NCBI GenBank assembly: GCA_013141375.1
Contig: JABFRC010000163.1
Span: forward strand, 1-32,787
Source of the DNA: Methylococcaceae bacterium
GTDB taxonomy: Bacteria; Pseudomonadota; Gammaproteobacteria; Methylococcales; Methylomonadaceae
Length of the DNA: 32,787 bases
Direction: 5' to 3'
The position numbers were made by a program, and so were the translations under genes. Positions within the stretch are counted from its first letter, which is position 1. Each line of letters starts with the position of its first letter. The notes under the pieces were generated by a model. That model did not search any database. It was not told the DNA's origin and worked only from the letters and a program-made list of their open reading frames with translations. Below are positions 10,800-20,337 of the stretch, in pieces.

Positions 10800-11995
10800 A
10801 TCCGACACTGGAAATATTTTCCCAAGGCGAAGAGGTTGTTACCGGGCAAGTCGTCGACAGCAATGCCGCGTGGCTGGCGCAAGAGGCTGTGCAGTTAGGT
10901 TTTACGGTGACCCGTCATACCTCGGTAGGCGACAAACTGGATGATTTGGTGGCGTTGTTGCGAGAAATTTCCAGTCGCGCCGATTGCTGTTTATGTACCG
11001 GCGGCTTGGGGCCAACCACCGATGATTTAACCGCCGAAGCCGTCGCCCAGGCTTTCGGTTTGTCGCTGGAATTTGACGAAACTGCGTTTGCGCGAATCAA
11101 ACAGTTTTTTGATCGTCGTAATCGAGCCATGCCCGACTCCAACCGTAAACAAGCCATGTTGCCGCACGGTGCCTTGCGATTGGATAACGAATGGGGCACC
11201 GCGCCCGGTTTTGCGCTGCAAGCCGGGCGCTGCTGGTTTGTGTTCATGCCCGGCGTGCCTTCGGAAATGCGTAATATGTATTTGGAAAAAGTACAAGCTA
11301 CGCTGCAACAACGCTTTGTATTGCAGCCGCAAACTTTGATCACCATAAAAACCATCGGTATTGGCGAATCGGATTTACAGCAACGAATTAAATCGGTAGT
11401 TATCCCCGATAATGTGCAACTTGGCTTTCGCGCCAGCTTGGCAGAAGTGCAAACAAAATTGTTGTTTTCGCATGATTACCCATCAACAGCTATTGATGAT
11501 TTAGTGAAGTCCATTGCCGGACAAATAGGCGATGCAGTGTTTGCTATTGATGGTTTGGGTGCGGCCAGCGGCGATGTAATTACCGTAATTGATCAGTTAA
11601 TGACTGACGGCAAGCACACTCTGGCTGTAGTTGAAACCGTCAGTCAAGGCATGATTGCCAGCTACTGCACCGCACTGCCTTGGTTGCTGGAAGCTCGCTA
11701 TCAACAAACATCACCCATTAATAACGACGATTTTTGGGAAGTTGCAAAAAACATTGCCATGACTACTCAAGCCCAAAGCAGCGCCGATTTTGTGCTCGTG
11801 CAATTGCATGATGCCGATTTAAGCGCAATTCAAGACAAAGATAGCGCCATCGTTCTATATAATGTCCTACTTACTGGACACCAGTTTCATCAAACCACAC
11901 ATACCGTGGCCGGTCCCGGCAAACGCAAACAACACCAGGCCGCCTTACTGGCGCTGGATTTATTAAGACGCTTTTTACAACACAAAGATCTCTGA
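10796..11995 (+). CDS. CinA-like protein with divergent C-terminal domain; start revised to 10796 (ATGA overlap)
   Basis: LEIFSQGEEVVTGQVVDSNAAWLA, CTGGLGPTTDDLTAEA, FMPGVPSEM. Confidence 0.9.
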   Translation: MNPTLEIFSQGEEVVTGQVVDSNAAWLAQEAVQLGFTVTRHTSVGDKLDDLVALLREISSRADCCLCTGGLGPTTDDLTAEAVAQAFGLSLEFDETAFARIKQFFDRRNRAMPDSNRKQAMLPHGALRLDNEWGTAPGFALQAGRCWFVFMPGVPSEMRNMYLEKVQATLQQRFVLQPQTLITIKTIGIGESDLQQRIKSVVIPDNVQLGFRASLAEVQTKLLFSHDYPSTAIDDLVKSIAGQIGDAVFAIDGLGAASGDVITVIDQLMTDGKHTLAVVETVSQGMIASYCTALPWLLEARYQQTSPINNDDFWEVAKNIAMTTQAQSSADFVLVQLHDADLSAIQDKDSAIVLYNVLLTGHQFHQTTHTVAGPGKRKQHQAALLALDLLRRFLQHKDL

Positions 11996-11996
11996 T

Positions 11997-13898
11997 ATGC
12001 CTTTATTACGCTTAACCAATGTCTCCATCGCTTTCGGTACTCATGCTTTACTAAAGGATGCTGAATTCCAGCTTGATCCTGGCGAGAGAGTAGGATTATT
12101 GGGCCGCAACGGCGAAGGCAAATCGACCTTAATGAAAATTATCGCCGGAGATATTCTGCCCGATCATGGTGATATTTGGCGGCAGCCCGAATTAAGACTG
12201 GCTTGGCTGGAACAAGCCCCGGACTTACCTGACGATGCCACCATTTACGATGCCGTCGCTGGTGGCTTAGGCGATTTGGGTGGCTGGATTACTCGCTATC
12301 ATGCGCTGTCCATGACCATGTCTTACGATGATGACAAAGCCTTGCAAGAGCTTGGCGACCTGCAGCACAAATTAGAAGCCCACAACGGCTGGCATTTTCA
12401 GCAACGGGTTGAAACCACCTTAAACAAACTGGATTTGCCCGGCGAGCTTAAAATCAGCGGCTTGTCCGGCGGCTGGAAGCGACGGGTTGCACTGGCACGA
12501 GCGCTGGTTATTGAGCCTGAAGTATTGCTGCTTGATGAGCCGACCAACCATTTGGATTTTGAAAGTATTGCCTGGCTGGAAGAGCAAATGCTTAATTTTC
12601 AGGGTGCGGTGTTGTTCGTGACGCATGACCGGGCCTTTTTGCAAAAATTAGCCACCCGAATTATTGATCTTGATCGCGGCAATCTGGTGTCATGGCAGGG
12701 CACCTATGACGATTACTTACGTCGTAAAGCCGCCGCGCTTGAAGACGAAGCCAACCAAAATGCCGAGTTTGATAAAAAACTGGCAGAAGAAGAAGTCTGG
12801 ATTCGCCAAGGCGTTAAAGCCCGACGCACTCGTAACGAAGGCCGCGTCAGAGCCTTGGAAAAACTGCGCGACGAACGCGCCCAGCGTCGTAATCAGCAAG
12901 GCACCAGCAAGCTTACCTTGGGACGCGGTGATGCTTCCGGCAAAAAGGTTATCGAAGTCACAGACATTAACTTTGCATACCAAGACCGCCAAATCATCAA
13001 GAATTTTTCCACGCTTATTCAACGCGGCGACAAAATCGGCCTGATCGGACCTAACGGCGCGGGCAAATCGACGTTATTAAAGTTGCTGCTTAAACAACTG
13101 GAACCCGATAGCGGTATCGTCGATCAAGGCACTAAGCTGGAAATCGCCTACTTTGATCAGCTGCGCGATCAACTCGACCCGGAAATATCCGTTGCCGATA
13201 CCGTGGCCGATGGTAATGACTTTATCGACATTGCCGGTAACAGACGCCATGTGATGTCTTATTTGGGTGACTTCTTATTCGCTCCGGCCAGAGCGCGTTC
13301 ACCGGTAAAAAGTTTATCGGGTGGTGAAAAAAACCGCTTATTGCTGGCGCGTTTATTCACCAAGCCTGCCAACTTAATCGTCATGGACGAACCGACCAAC
13401 GACCTTGATTTAGAAACCCTGGAATTGCTGGAAGAAAAATTGGTCAACTATGATGGCACCTTGTTATTAGTCAGCCATGACCGCGCCTTTTTGGATAACG
13501 TCGTTACCAGCGTTTTTGTGCTTGAAGGCAATGGCGAAGTACAAGAATTTATTGGTGGCTACACCGATTGGATTGCCTATACCGAAATGGTAAAAAAAAC
13601 TGAAGTAGCAAAAAAGCCAGTGGTGGAAAAGTCGACTAAATCGACCACTTTTGTAGCGCCACCGGCGACGGCTAAGAAAAAGCTCAGCTTCAAAGAACAA
13701 CAAGAGCTGGATAAGTTGCCAGCATTGATTGATCAACTGGAAACGCGGCAGGCTGAATTAACTCAGCAAATGGGTCGGCCTGAATTTTATAAACAGGAGG
13801 CAGGGGCGGTTGCAGCCGTTTTGGAGGACTTAAAGCAAACTGAAGAAAATTTGGAGTTAGCTTTTAAACGTTGGGATTTACTGGAAGCGCAAAAATAG
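11997..13898 (+). CDS. uup: ABC-F family ATPase, Uup-like
   Basis: Two ABC domains (GRNGEGKST/LSGGWKRR; GPNGAGKST/LSGGEKNR), C-terminal coiled-coil extension. Confidence 0.93.
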   Translation: MPLLRLTNVSIAFGTHALLKDAEFQLDPGERVGLLGRNGEGKSTLMKIIAGDILPDHGDIWRQPELRLAWLEQAPDLPDDATIYDAVAGGLGDLGGWITRYHALSMTMSYDDDKALQELGDLQHKLEAHNGWHFQQRVETTLNKLDLPGELKISGLSGGWKRRVALARALVIEPEVLLLDEPTNHLDFESIAWLEEQMLNFQGAVLFVTHDRAFLQKLATRIIDLDRGNLVSWQGTYDDYLRRKAAALEDEANQNAEFDKKLAEEEVWIRQGVKARRTRNEGRVRALEKLRDERAQRRNQQGTSKLTLGRGDASGKKVIEVTDINFAYQDRQIIKNFSTLIQRGDKIGLIGPNGAGKSTLLKLLLKQLEPDSGIVDQGTKLEIAYFDQLRDQLDPEISVADTVADGNDFIDIAGNRRHVMSYLGDFLFAPARARSPVKSLSGGEKNRLLLARLFTKPANLIVMDEPTNDLDLETLELLEEKLVNYDGTLLLVSHDRAFLDNVVTSVFVLEGNGEVQEFIGGYTDWIAYTEMVKKTEVAKKPVVEKSTKSTTFVAPPATAKKKLSFKEQQELDKLPALIDQLETRQAELTQQMGRPEFYKQEAGAVAAVLEDLKQTEENLELAFKRWDLLEAQK

Positions 13899-13906
13899 TT
13901 GCTGTG

Positions 13907-13951
13907 CTTAAAGTCGGATTGACAATCAGCAATCCGACTTTAAGAGTTTTT
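13907..13951 (+). terminator. Rho-independent terminator after uup
   Basis: Perfect 14-bp arms cttaaagtcggatt / aatccgactttaag, 10-nt loop, then agttttt. Confidence 0.85.
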
Positions 13952-13956
13952 GTTAA

Positions 13957-14979
13957 TTACAGGGAGAGACCTTTAGGGCAGGTATAAGGTGGTGTGCCTT
14001 GGCAGAGCCCCCAAAACTTTCCAAACTGGCCTTCATTGCTAGGCTTCCAGTTTTCTTCGAAAGCTTCGAAAACAACGCCCGACCATTGGTGTTTTGCCAA
14101 TTCCTTAAAGGTTTGCTTCATCACTAGCAGTTGATTCTTTTTGCTGGCAACACCGCAATGCTGTTTGGTGTGGATATTATATTCCGTTGCGCCTTTAGGG
14201 CCGCTTGGCCAGCCGAACTCGGTGACAATGACATCCTTTTTCTTATAAGTGCGGCGCAGGTCTTTAATTCTGCTGATGTGGAATGCCGCAGCTTCTTTTG
14301 CGGTTGTGCACGGGTAAAGGTCCGCGTGTTTGTTTTCCCACCAAGGAAATATATTTATACCAATCCAATCTACTTTCTTAGCGAAAGAGGTTGGTTTGCA
14401 GGGTGATGTGCGATTGCACCATTCCCACCAGGTATCTATGGTGGTAATTGGCTGACTGACGCCAGCTTTGTGTAAATCATCAATACAACGCGTAATTTCT
14501 CCGTCGAATTGGAAACCATTTCGAGTTCTTACTTCTGAGCCGCAGCTCAGTTTGATAATGGTGTTTGGAAATGCTTTGGCGACTTCAATACCGCTGGCTA
14601 TGGATTTGCTGTTTGAAGCTATGTCTTTGTCCAGCCAGATGATGGCGATGACTTTAATATGTCGGGCTTCTGCGGCTGCAAAGGTATATTCAAGTCCACC
14701 CATTACCCCGTAAGTCATAATGCAACGGAATGGAGTTTCCTTAATCAATTTATCAAGCAATTGGTCGATCAATTCTCTTGATGGTGGCGCCCCGTTATCA
14801 GGGGTTAAATTACCCACATAGGGACTAAAGGCCGCACATTGTAATGGCCCTTGATGCTTGCTGATGGGGGCCGTTACATTGGTTTTGTCAATTAGTTCCG
14901 GTGGAAGCGGCTCGGCGGCTTTTGCGATTTGCCAGTGCATAAATAACATGCAGATCAAGATTGATAACGCGGATTTCAT
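13957..14979 (-). CDS. Secreted GH17-like beta-1,3-glucanase
   Basis: Signal peptide; VDWIGINIFPWWE and VTEFGWPSGP resemble GH17 active-site segments. Confidence 0.75.
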   Translation of the reverse strand: MKSALSILICMLFMHWQIAKAAEPLPPELIDKTNVTAPISKHQGPLQCAAFSPYVGNLTPDNGAPPSRELIDQLLDKLIKETPFRCIMTYGVMGGLEYTFAAAEARHIKVIAIIWLDKDIASNSKSIASGIEVAKAFPNTIIKLSCGSEVRTRNGFQFDGEITRCIDDLHKAGVSQPITTIDTWWEWCNRTSPCKPTSFAKKVDWIGINIFPWWENKHADLYPCTTAKEAAAFHISRIKDLRRTYKKKDVIVTEFGWPSGPKGATEYNIHTKQHCGVASKKNQLLVMKQTFKELAKHQWSGVVFEAFEENWKPSNEGQFGKFWGLCQGTPPYTCPKGLSL

Positions 14980-15241
14980 AGTGCTCCGTAACGGGGGTTA
15001 TAACGATGATTGGGGATTACAAACTTTGAAAACACTAGATGAGGTCATTACTTACAAATCAAAAAGTAGATCCTCCGTTATTGTAATCAAAGTTACCAGG
15101 ACATTGTCGACGCAAAGTAAAATAAATATCATTGAATTTAAAGACTACCTATTTTTTGGGTGTGGACGCTTCAAACTGCTGCTGAAAATTATAGGCTGTA
15201 AATTGTGTTCTGGTTGGCGCGTTTAAATAAAGGAGGTGGTT

Positions 15242-15304
15242 TTGCAGGATCAGACTAGGATTAAAATTAGTATGGGTCGGTTAACTAGTTGTTTTATCGG
15301 TTGA
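15242..15304 (+). CDS. Possible 20-aa small ORF (LQDQTRIKISMGRLTSCFIG, TTG start)
   Basis: Preceded by aaggaggtg at 15230, perfect anti-SD complement, about 4 nt before TTG. Confidence 0.25.
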   Translation: MQDQTRIKISMGRLTSCFIG

Positions 15305-15460
15305 TGTTAACAATTTTAGTTTATTCCGTTGTCTTGATGCATCAATATGCAGCTAGAAGGGGAGGTTGGGGGCGTGGATCTGTCGTAGAAGTAAGCGGCA
15401 TTTACTGTAAAATGCTTAACTAACACTATTTAGTGTGTTCTCAACTTATTGGAGTATGGT

Positions 15461-16969
15461 TTGAAAGACTGGGTTTCTTTTTTAACTAAACCATTCACAG
15501 TATGGCGAAAACTATGGCACGCCATCTTGTCGATGCATTTTCCGATTGCCTATAAATTGGCGGAAATTTTTACGCTCATTATTACTCTTGGCATGGTGAG
15601 TTTAGGTGTAGTGATTGCCCGTGATCAGACCAATATGCTTGAACAGCAGATGGTCGATGCCAGTAGCACAGTTGTTAAGCTACTGGGGCAAATTGCAGAG
15701 GAACCATTGCTTGCTGATGATAATTTGACCTTGGCTGGCGTTGTCAATAATCTGATCGAGAAAAACGAGTTGTTAGATGCTGCTGCCATTTACACTGTTG
15801 ATTTAAATCCGATGGTGCATGCTGGATCTTTACCGGATCCGGAAGTCATAAATTCCAACGCTGGTCATGAGTCAATGTTTCATTACAGCGTGATTCCAGA
15901 ACAATATGAGAGCTCCAAAACTCTGGTGGGTTTACTCAATCCTATGCAAGTTAAAGGCACGATCGTTGGTTATGCTTTTATCGGTCTTGATCGAACCAAA
16001 TTAGAAGCCGCTAAACAGCAAACCTTTCAAACCGTTGCAATAGCTACCATGCTGCTAATATTGATAGGATTTTTGGCTTCTGTTGTATTAGGTAAACGGA
16101 TGGCGCGCCCGATACATCAATTAGTTGACGCCAGTAAGGCTATTGCAGCAGGTAATTATCAATTTCGCTTTGTCGAACGCCGTAATGATGAGCTAGGTGA
16201 GCTTATGCAGGCAATGAACGAAATGTCTGATGAATTACTGGAAAAAGACAGAGTTAAAGAAACGTTTTCACGTTACGTTGCGCCAGAAGTCGCCAAGGAA
16301 GTGCTGGGTAATGTGGGCCAAGCCGATTTGGGTGGGCGTCATGTCAATGCCAGTGTTTTATTTGCTGACATTGTAGGATTCACCACAATTTCAGAAAATA
16401 TGCCGCCAGAAGAAGTCAGTGAGTTGCTCAATGAGTATTTTGGCAACATTGCAAAGAGTGTTAGTGCCTATCGTGGTCATGTTGATAAGTATATTGGTGA
16501 CTGCGTTATGGCCGTATTCGGTACGCCAGAGCATGATGGAGAGCATGCTCAAAATGCAGTGCAATGTGCAATCCTAATTCAACAGATGGTCTCAGTCATC
16601 AATGAGAAACGTAGAGAGCATGGTCTGATCGAGTTGATTTTTCGGATTGGTATTAACACTGGCGGAATGGTAGCAGGCAATATCGGTTCGGCAGAGCGGA
16701 TGGAATATACGGTTTTAGGGCGTGCGGTCAATGTGGCATCAAGATTATCGGGTGCTGCTGCGCCAGGGGCAGTTTTGATCAGTGACTCAACTTATGAGGC
16801 TATTCAGCAAATTGATTATATTCAATGCCGGTCAAGCGGAGTAGTGACATTGCGTGGTTCAACTCAGCCGGTGGCTACCTATGTGGTCGATGATATTGTT
16901 GGCAAGATGCGTCATTTTATGAATTTCAAGTTATATAAAATTCTAAATTATTCGGAAGAAATTGTATGA
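15461..16969 (+). CDS. Membrane class III adenylate/guanylate cyclase with periplasmic region and HAMP; TTG start at 15461 preferred over 15449
   Basis: VLFADIVGFTTISE, VDKYIGDCVMAVFG, RIGINTGGMVAGNIGS, VLGRAVNVASRL; GGAG at 15451-15454 is correctly spaced for TTG 15461. Confidence 0.92.
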   Translation: MKDWVSFLTKPFTVWRKLWHAILSMHFPIAYKLAEIFTLIITLGMVSLGVVIARDQTNMLEQQMVDASSTVVKLLGQIAEEPLLADDNLTLAGVVNNLIEKNELLDAAAIYTVDLNPMVHAGSLPDPEVINSNAGHESMFHYSVIPEQYESSKTLVGLLNPMQVKGTIVGYAFIGLDRTKLEAAKQQTFQTVAIATMLLILIGFLASVVLGKRMARPIHQLVDASKAIAAGNYQFRFVERRNDELGELMQAMNEMSDELLEKDRVKETFSRYVAPEVAKEVLGNVGQADLGGRHVNASVLFADIVGFTTISENMPPEEVSELLNEYFGNIAKSVSAYRGHVDKYIGDCVMAVFGTPEHDGEHAQNAVQCAILIQQMVSVINEKRREHGLIELIFRIGINTGGMVAGNIGSAERMEYTVLGRAVNVASRLSGAAAPGAVLISDSTYEAIQQIDYIQCRSSGVVTLRGSTQPVATYVVDDIVGKMRHFMNFKLYKILNYSEEIV

Positions 16970-18141
16970 AAGTATTGCGAGGGATTTTAGCTGCCTCCGT
17001 GTTTTTCGAAGTTAGTTGCGCCTTGTTTCCCCCTTCCGGCAGTGTGAGTGAGCAAGTTAATTACTGGCTGGATAAACAGGAATATGGTAAAGCCATGGAC
17101 GTTGTTGCTACCTTGCAAGAACACCCCGATCCGGAAGTAAGTGACCCCCAAACGCTGCAAGATAAAATCTCTGATCAATCGTTACGCTATGAACAGCAAG
17201 TTATTATTGAGGCAGATAAAGCCTTAGCTAAAGAAGATTGGCGTTCTGCACTGGATCTGTATCAAGAGGCAATGGAGCGCTTGCCGACTAGCAAAAAGCT
17301 AAAAGAAGGTCAGCAGCAGCTGGAAAAGAAACAGCAGGCAAGTCTTGCCAAATTGCAATTAGATTTATTAGTGTCTCAGGGAGAGGCTGTCTACAACGAG
17401 CTGTTAATTAATCAGCAAGTTGCTGCTACAAACCCAAAAGATTGGTTGGTTAAATATAAACTGGATAGTAAAGCTGACGAGGCTGCTAAATTAGCTAATG
17501 AGCTGGCCGAATATGGCCGTCGCGGTTTGGCTGAAGGTGATATGGCGCTGGCTAAGCGCACATTGCCTTTGGCTGCCAAGCTTTCTTCAGCGCCTGATAT
17601 CAAAACAGCCTACGATCGATATCGTCAGCTACAAGATGAAGAAGATGTTCGGGCCGCTGAAGAGCAAGAACGCATTGTCGTGGAAGAAGAGCAAAAGCAG
17701 AAATCTCAAAGAAAGGTCTACGAAAAACAAATTAAGAAAAAGCAAAAGGTGGTAGTTGCCCGAAATCAAGACCTGGGTGATGATTTGCTGACCGAGTTTA
17801 AGAATGCTTATGCTGAGGGGCGATTTGCAGATGCGCTGCAGTTACGGCAAAAATTGGTAAAACTAAATTATGATAATGCTGAATTTCAAGGGTTGAGTGG
17901 TGACTTGAGCAATAATATTGCCAAGCATGTAAAGCATTTAACCGATATCGGTACTCAGCACTATAGTCGTCAACAGTATGAGCAGGCCTTGCAGAAGTGG
18001 CAGGAAGCCCAAGTATTGGATCCTCAAAACGAACAACTGAAAGCCCATGTTGAGCGGGCCGCCAAGGTATTGGAAAAATTAAAAAACTTAAAGCACAAAC
18101 AAGAAGTTGAAGTGGAGCCCGCTGCGACTCCTCTTAAATAA
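16966..18141 (+). CDS. TPR-like repeat protein with N-terminal signal/lipoprotein-like segment
   Basis: ATGA overlap with cyclase; repeated helical EYGKAMDVV / DWRSALDLYQEAMERLP / YEQALQKWQEAQVLDPQN motifs. Confidence 0.8.
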   Translation: MKVLRGILAASVFFEVSCALFPPSGSVSEQVNYWLDKQEYGKAMDVVATLQEHPDPEVSDPQTLQDKISDQSLRYEQQVIIEADKALAKEDWRSALDLYQEAMERLPTSKKLKEGQQQLEKKQQASLAKLQLDLLVSQGEAVYNELLINQQVAATNPKDWLVKYKLDSKADEAAKLANELAEYGRRGLAEGDMALAKRTLPLAAKLSSAPDIKTAYDRYRQLQDEEDVRAAEEQERIVVEEEQKQKSQRKVYEKQIKKKQKVVVARNQDLGDDLLTEFKNAYAEGRFADALQLRQKLVKLNYDNAEFQGLSGDLSNNIAKHVKHLTDIGTQHYSRQQYEQALQKWQEAQVLDPQNEQLKAHVERAAKVLEKLKNLKHKQEVEVEPAATPLK

Positions 18142-18150
18142 AATTTAAAT

Positions 18151-18190
18151 AAAAAAAGCCGGCAACTTTTGCAAGTTGCCGGCTTTTTTT
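18151..18190. terminator. Bidirectional intrinsic terminator between convergent genes
   Basis: aaaaaaagccggcaactt-ttgc-aagttgccggcttttttt: perfect 18-nt arms, T tracts on both strands. Confidence 0.97.
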
Positions 18191-18198
18191 ATGTGGGA

Positions 18199-19935
18199 CT
18201 ATCGTTTTATCAAACCAAGCGCGCGGTCAATAATAAGTTGTCGGTTGATAATCGCTATGTAAGCGAATATTCCTAATAGTATGCCGTAAAGCAGTTTCTC
18301 AAATGCCGAGCTGGAATTATCCTGAACCAATAGGTCAGAAGCTTTGCGTTGGGGAACCACGTTTTGCACGGCGGTTTTGGCGGGTTGAAAAGCGGCTTTA
18401 AGATCGGGTAATCCAAGGCTGTTCCAGGCATCATAGTCTTGCCAAGCCGGGTAATTGCGTTGCCAGAATTCTTTGGTGAAGTATTGCGCCAAACTCATGC
18501 CGTGTGCTTTTGGGATGCCTCGTTCGTCCAAATAACCTTTGTAAACTACGAGACTGATATCGCCACCTTCGCCAACACCATTGGTGGTAAAGGATTTTTC
18601 CACATGGTCATGGAACATCCAGATGCCTTGACCAAAGCTATTTAGACCGTCATCAACGCCGCTCAACTCCAGATCAATACGCTGAGCCGGCACCATGCCA
18701 TGGACATCGCGTTGTATATAAGAACCGGGGCCGTTATCAACACCGTCATAATGCGTAATGGTGGGTTTGTGGCCATGAATATGAACCGCCATGGCTTCTG
18801 TGTGGCCATTTAAAACACGCAGTTTAACTTTTTGATTTTCTTCCATTTCAATCAAAGACTCGCGTAGTGTGTACGGAAATGAACGGCCATTGAGCATGAA
18901 GTAATCATCGGTGGCGTCCGTTGTGTCATATTCCATGTTCATGTGTTTGGCAATCAGCCGCGGATCATTGGCTGATCTTGCTACCAATTCATGCAGTTCT
19001 TTGTCTGCTGTTTGATAATGTAAATCGTATTCGCGTGAATATTTTTCCAGTACCGCCACAGAAGGATGGCGCACTTGACCTGCGCCGACGTTTAAGGTTT
19101 GCGGCCAGTTGTTCGGTCGATTTTCCTCGACCACAAAAATACCCTGTAAACCCATTGGGATATGGGTATGTGGCTGTACATGGCAGTGATAATACATGGT
19201 GCCTGGTTGGCGAGGCTTGATGACATAAGTCTTACTTTGCCCTGGCATGACATCCATTTCACTTGTTTGGCCGACGCCATCATTACCACCACCGCCATGG
19301 TCCATATAAGGATGATCTATGCCATGTAAATGGATAGAATGCGGCAGGTAGTGGGTATTTTCCAGTACGAGCCAAACGACATCGTCCTGCTCAACACGAA
19401 TCACCGGTGAAGGCACCCGCAACAGTGGGTTGGCTATCGATTCATAGAGGCTCCGGGTAGACATGTCCCGGGTTTTTGGCGCGTACACCCAGAAGGTAGG
19501 TTGTATGCCAGGGGCTATGTCGAAAGTGGTGATGGGATCTCTTACATCAGGGGAGCGCCCGTTAAGTTCAACGACTTCGAGTTTGATTATAATTTTGTCC
19601 GGATCGCCATCACCATCCATATCATCAGACATGGTGATTGCGTCAGCGGCGAGCTGGGTCTGCATTAGCGTATTCATTGAAATGCCGTTTGTGCCTTTAA
19701 CGAAGGCGGCAATATCAGCGGGATTATCAGGATCACAAAGATGCGACGCTTGAATTTTTACGCCATCAATTTCCTGTTCATTTCGCCACTCGGCCGGTGT
19801 GAAGTCGGAGCATACGGCTTCTACCTCCCCTAGTTTAATTTTGCCCGAAGGCGGTAGATCATTTGCAGCCTGCGCCCATGAACTGATAAGCAGTGAGCAG
19901 GTGCCCAAAATAAAAGGATTCAAGTGTTTACGCAT
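18199..19935 (-). CDS. Two-domain multicopper oxidase with signal peptide and C-terminal TM anchor
   Basis: HSIHLHGID, YYHCHVQPHTHIPMG, AVHIHGHKP, WMFHDHVEKSF; C-terminal LLYGILLGIFAYIAIINRQ. Confidence 0.92.
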   Translation of the reverse strand: MRKHLNPFILGTCSLLISSWAQAANDLPPSGKIKLGEVEAVCSDFTPAEWRNEQEIDGVKIQASHLCDPDNPADIAAFVKGTNGISMNTLMQTQLAADAITMSDDMDGDGDPDKIIIKLEVVELNGRSPDVRDPITTFDIAPGIQPTFWVYAPKTRDMSTRSLYESIANPLLRVPSPVIRVEQDDVVWLVLENTHYLPHSIHLHGIDHPYMDHGGGGNDGVGQTSEMDVMPGQSKTYVIKPRQPGTMYYHCHVQPHTHIPMGLQGIFVVEENRPNNWPQTLNVGAGQVRHPSVAVLEKYSREYDLHYQTADKELHELVARSANDPRLIAKHMNMEYDTTDATDDYFMLNGRSFPYTLRESLIEMEENQKVKLRVLNGHTEAMAVHIHGHKPTITHYDGVDNGPGSYIQRDVHGMVPAQRIDLELSGVDDGLNSFGQGIWMFHDHVEKSFTTNGVGEGGDISLVVYKGYLDERGIPKAHGMSLAQYFTKEFWQRNYPAWQDYDAWNSLGLPDLKAAFQPAKTAVQNVVPQRKASDLLVQDNSSSAFEKLLYGILLGIFAYIAIINRQLIIDRALGLIKR

Positions 19936-20004
19936 ACAAAGACCTCTGGAGTGATACGCTATAAAAACGAACTATCTAAAATAGACAGTTGTTTAATAAT
20001 TGGA

Positions 20005-20042
20005 CCATTTTAACCGATTGCAATGAATAATCCATTTTAACC
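20005..20042. repeat. Direct repeat pair ccattttaacc (20005-20015 and 20032-20042)
   Basis: Two exact 11-bp copies 27 bp apart upstream of the MCO gene. Confidence 0.6.
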
Positions 20043-20337
20043 ACTCACATACACTTGGCAATCGAGCGTTGTGTTAGGTTATTTCTGAATGAATTGACAT
20101 AGAGGTGAGTACAGAGAGCCTAATTTCATCATCAATTATGAGAAAGTTTTTTGGGCTTAATTTAAATGATTGGCTATTTTTAGTGTATCCACCTGATAGA
20201 AAGTAAACTAAACACTATAATCTGTTCACAATTTTTAACTCATTCTGTCCATCTATCTTTTTAGGGGCGGTATCGTCGTTACCATTAGGTGACTTCTTAG
20301 GGCATATTTTTAACTTCTAAAATTTAATGAGAAAGCT

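Noticed and set aside
14858-15226. 122-aa plus-strand ORF upstream of the cyclase
   Set aside because: First third is antisense to the GH17 gene; no convincing RBS; composition not protein-like
15359-15377. G-rich tract ggggaggttgggggcgtgg upstream of the cyclase as a possible G-quadruplex
   Set aside because: At best two-tetrad; likely purine-rich chance sequence
20216-20221. TATAAT upstream of motA as a promoter -10
   Set aside because: No acceptable -35 at 16-18 bp and no sigma-28-like motif found; cannot be supported
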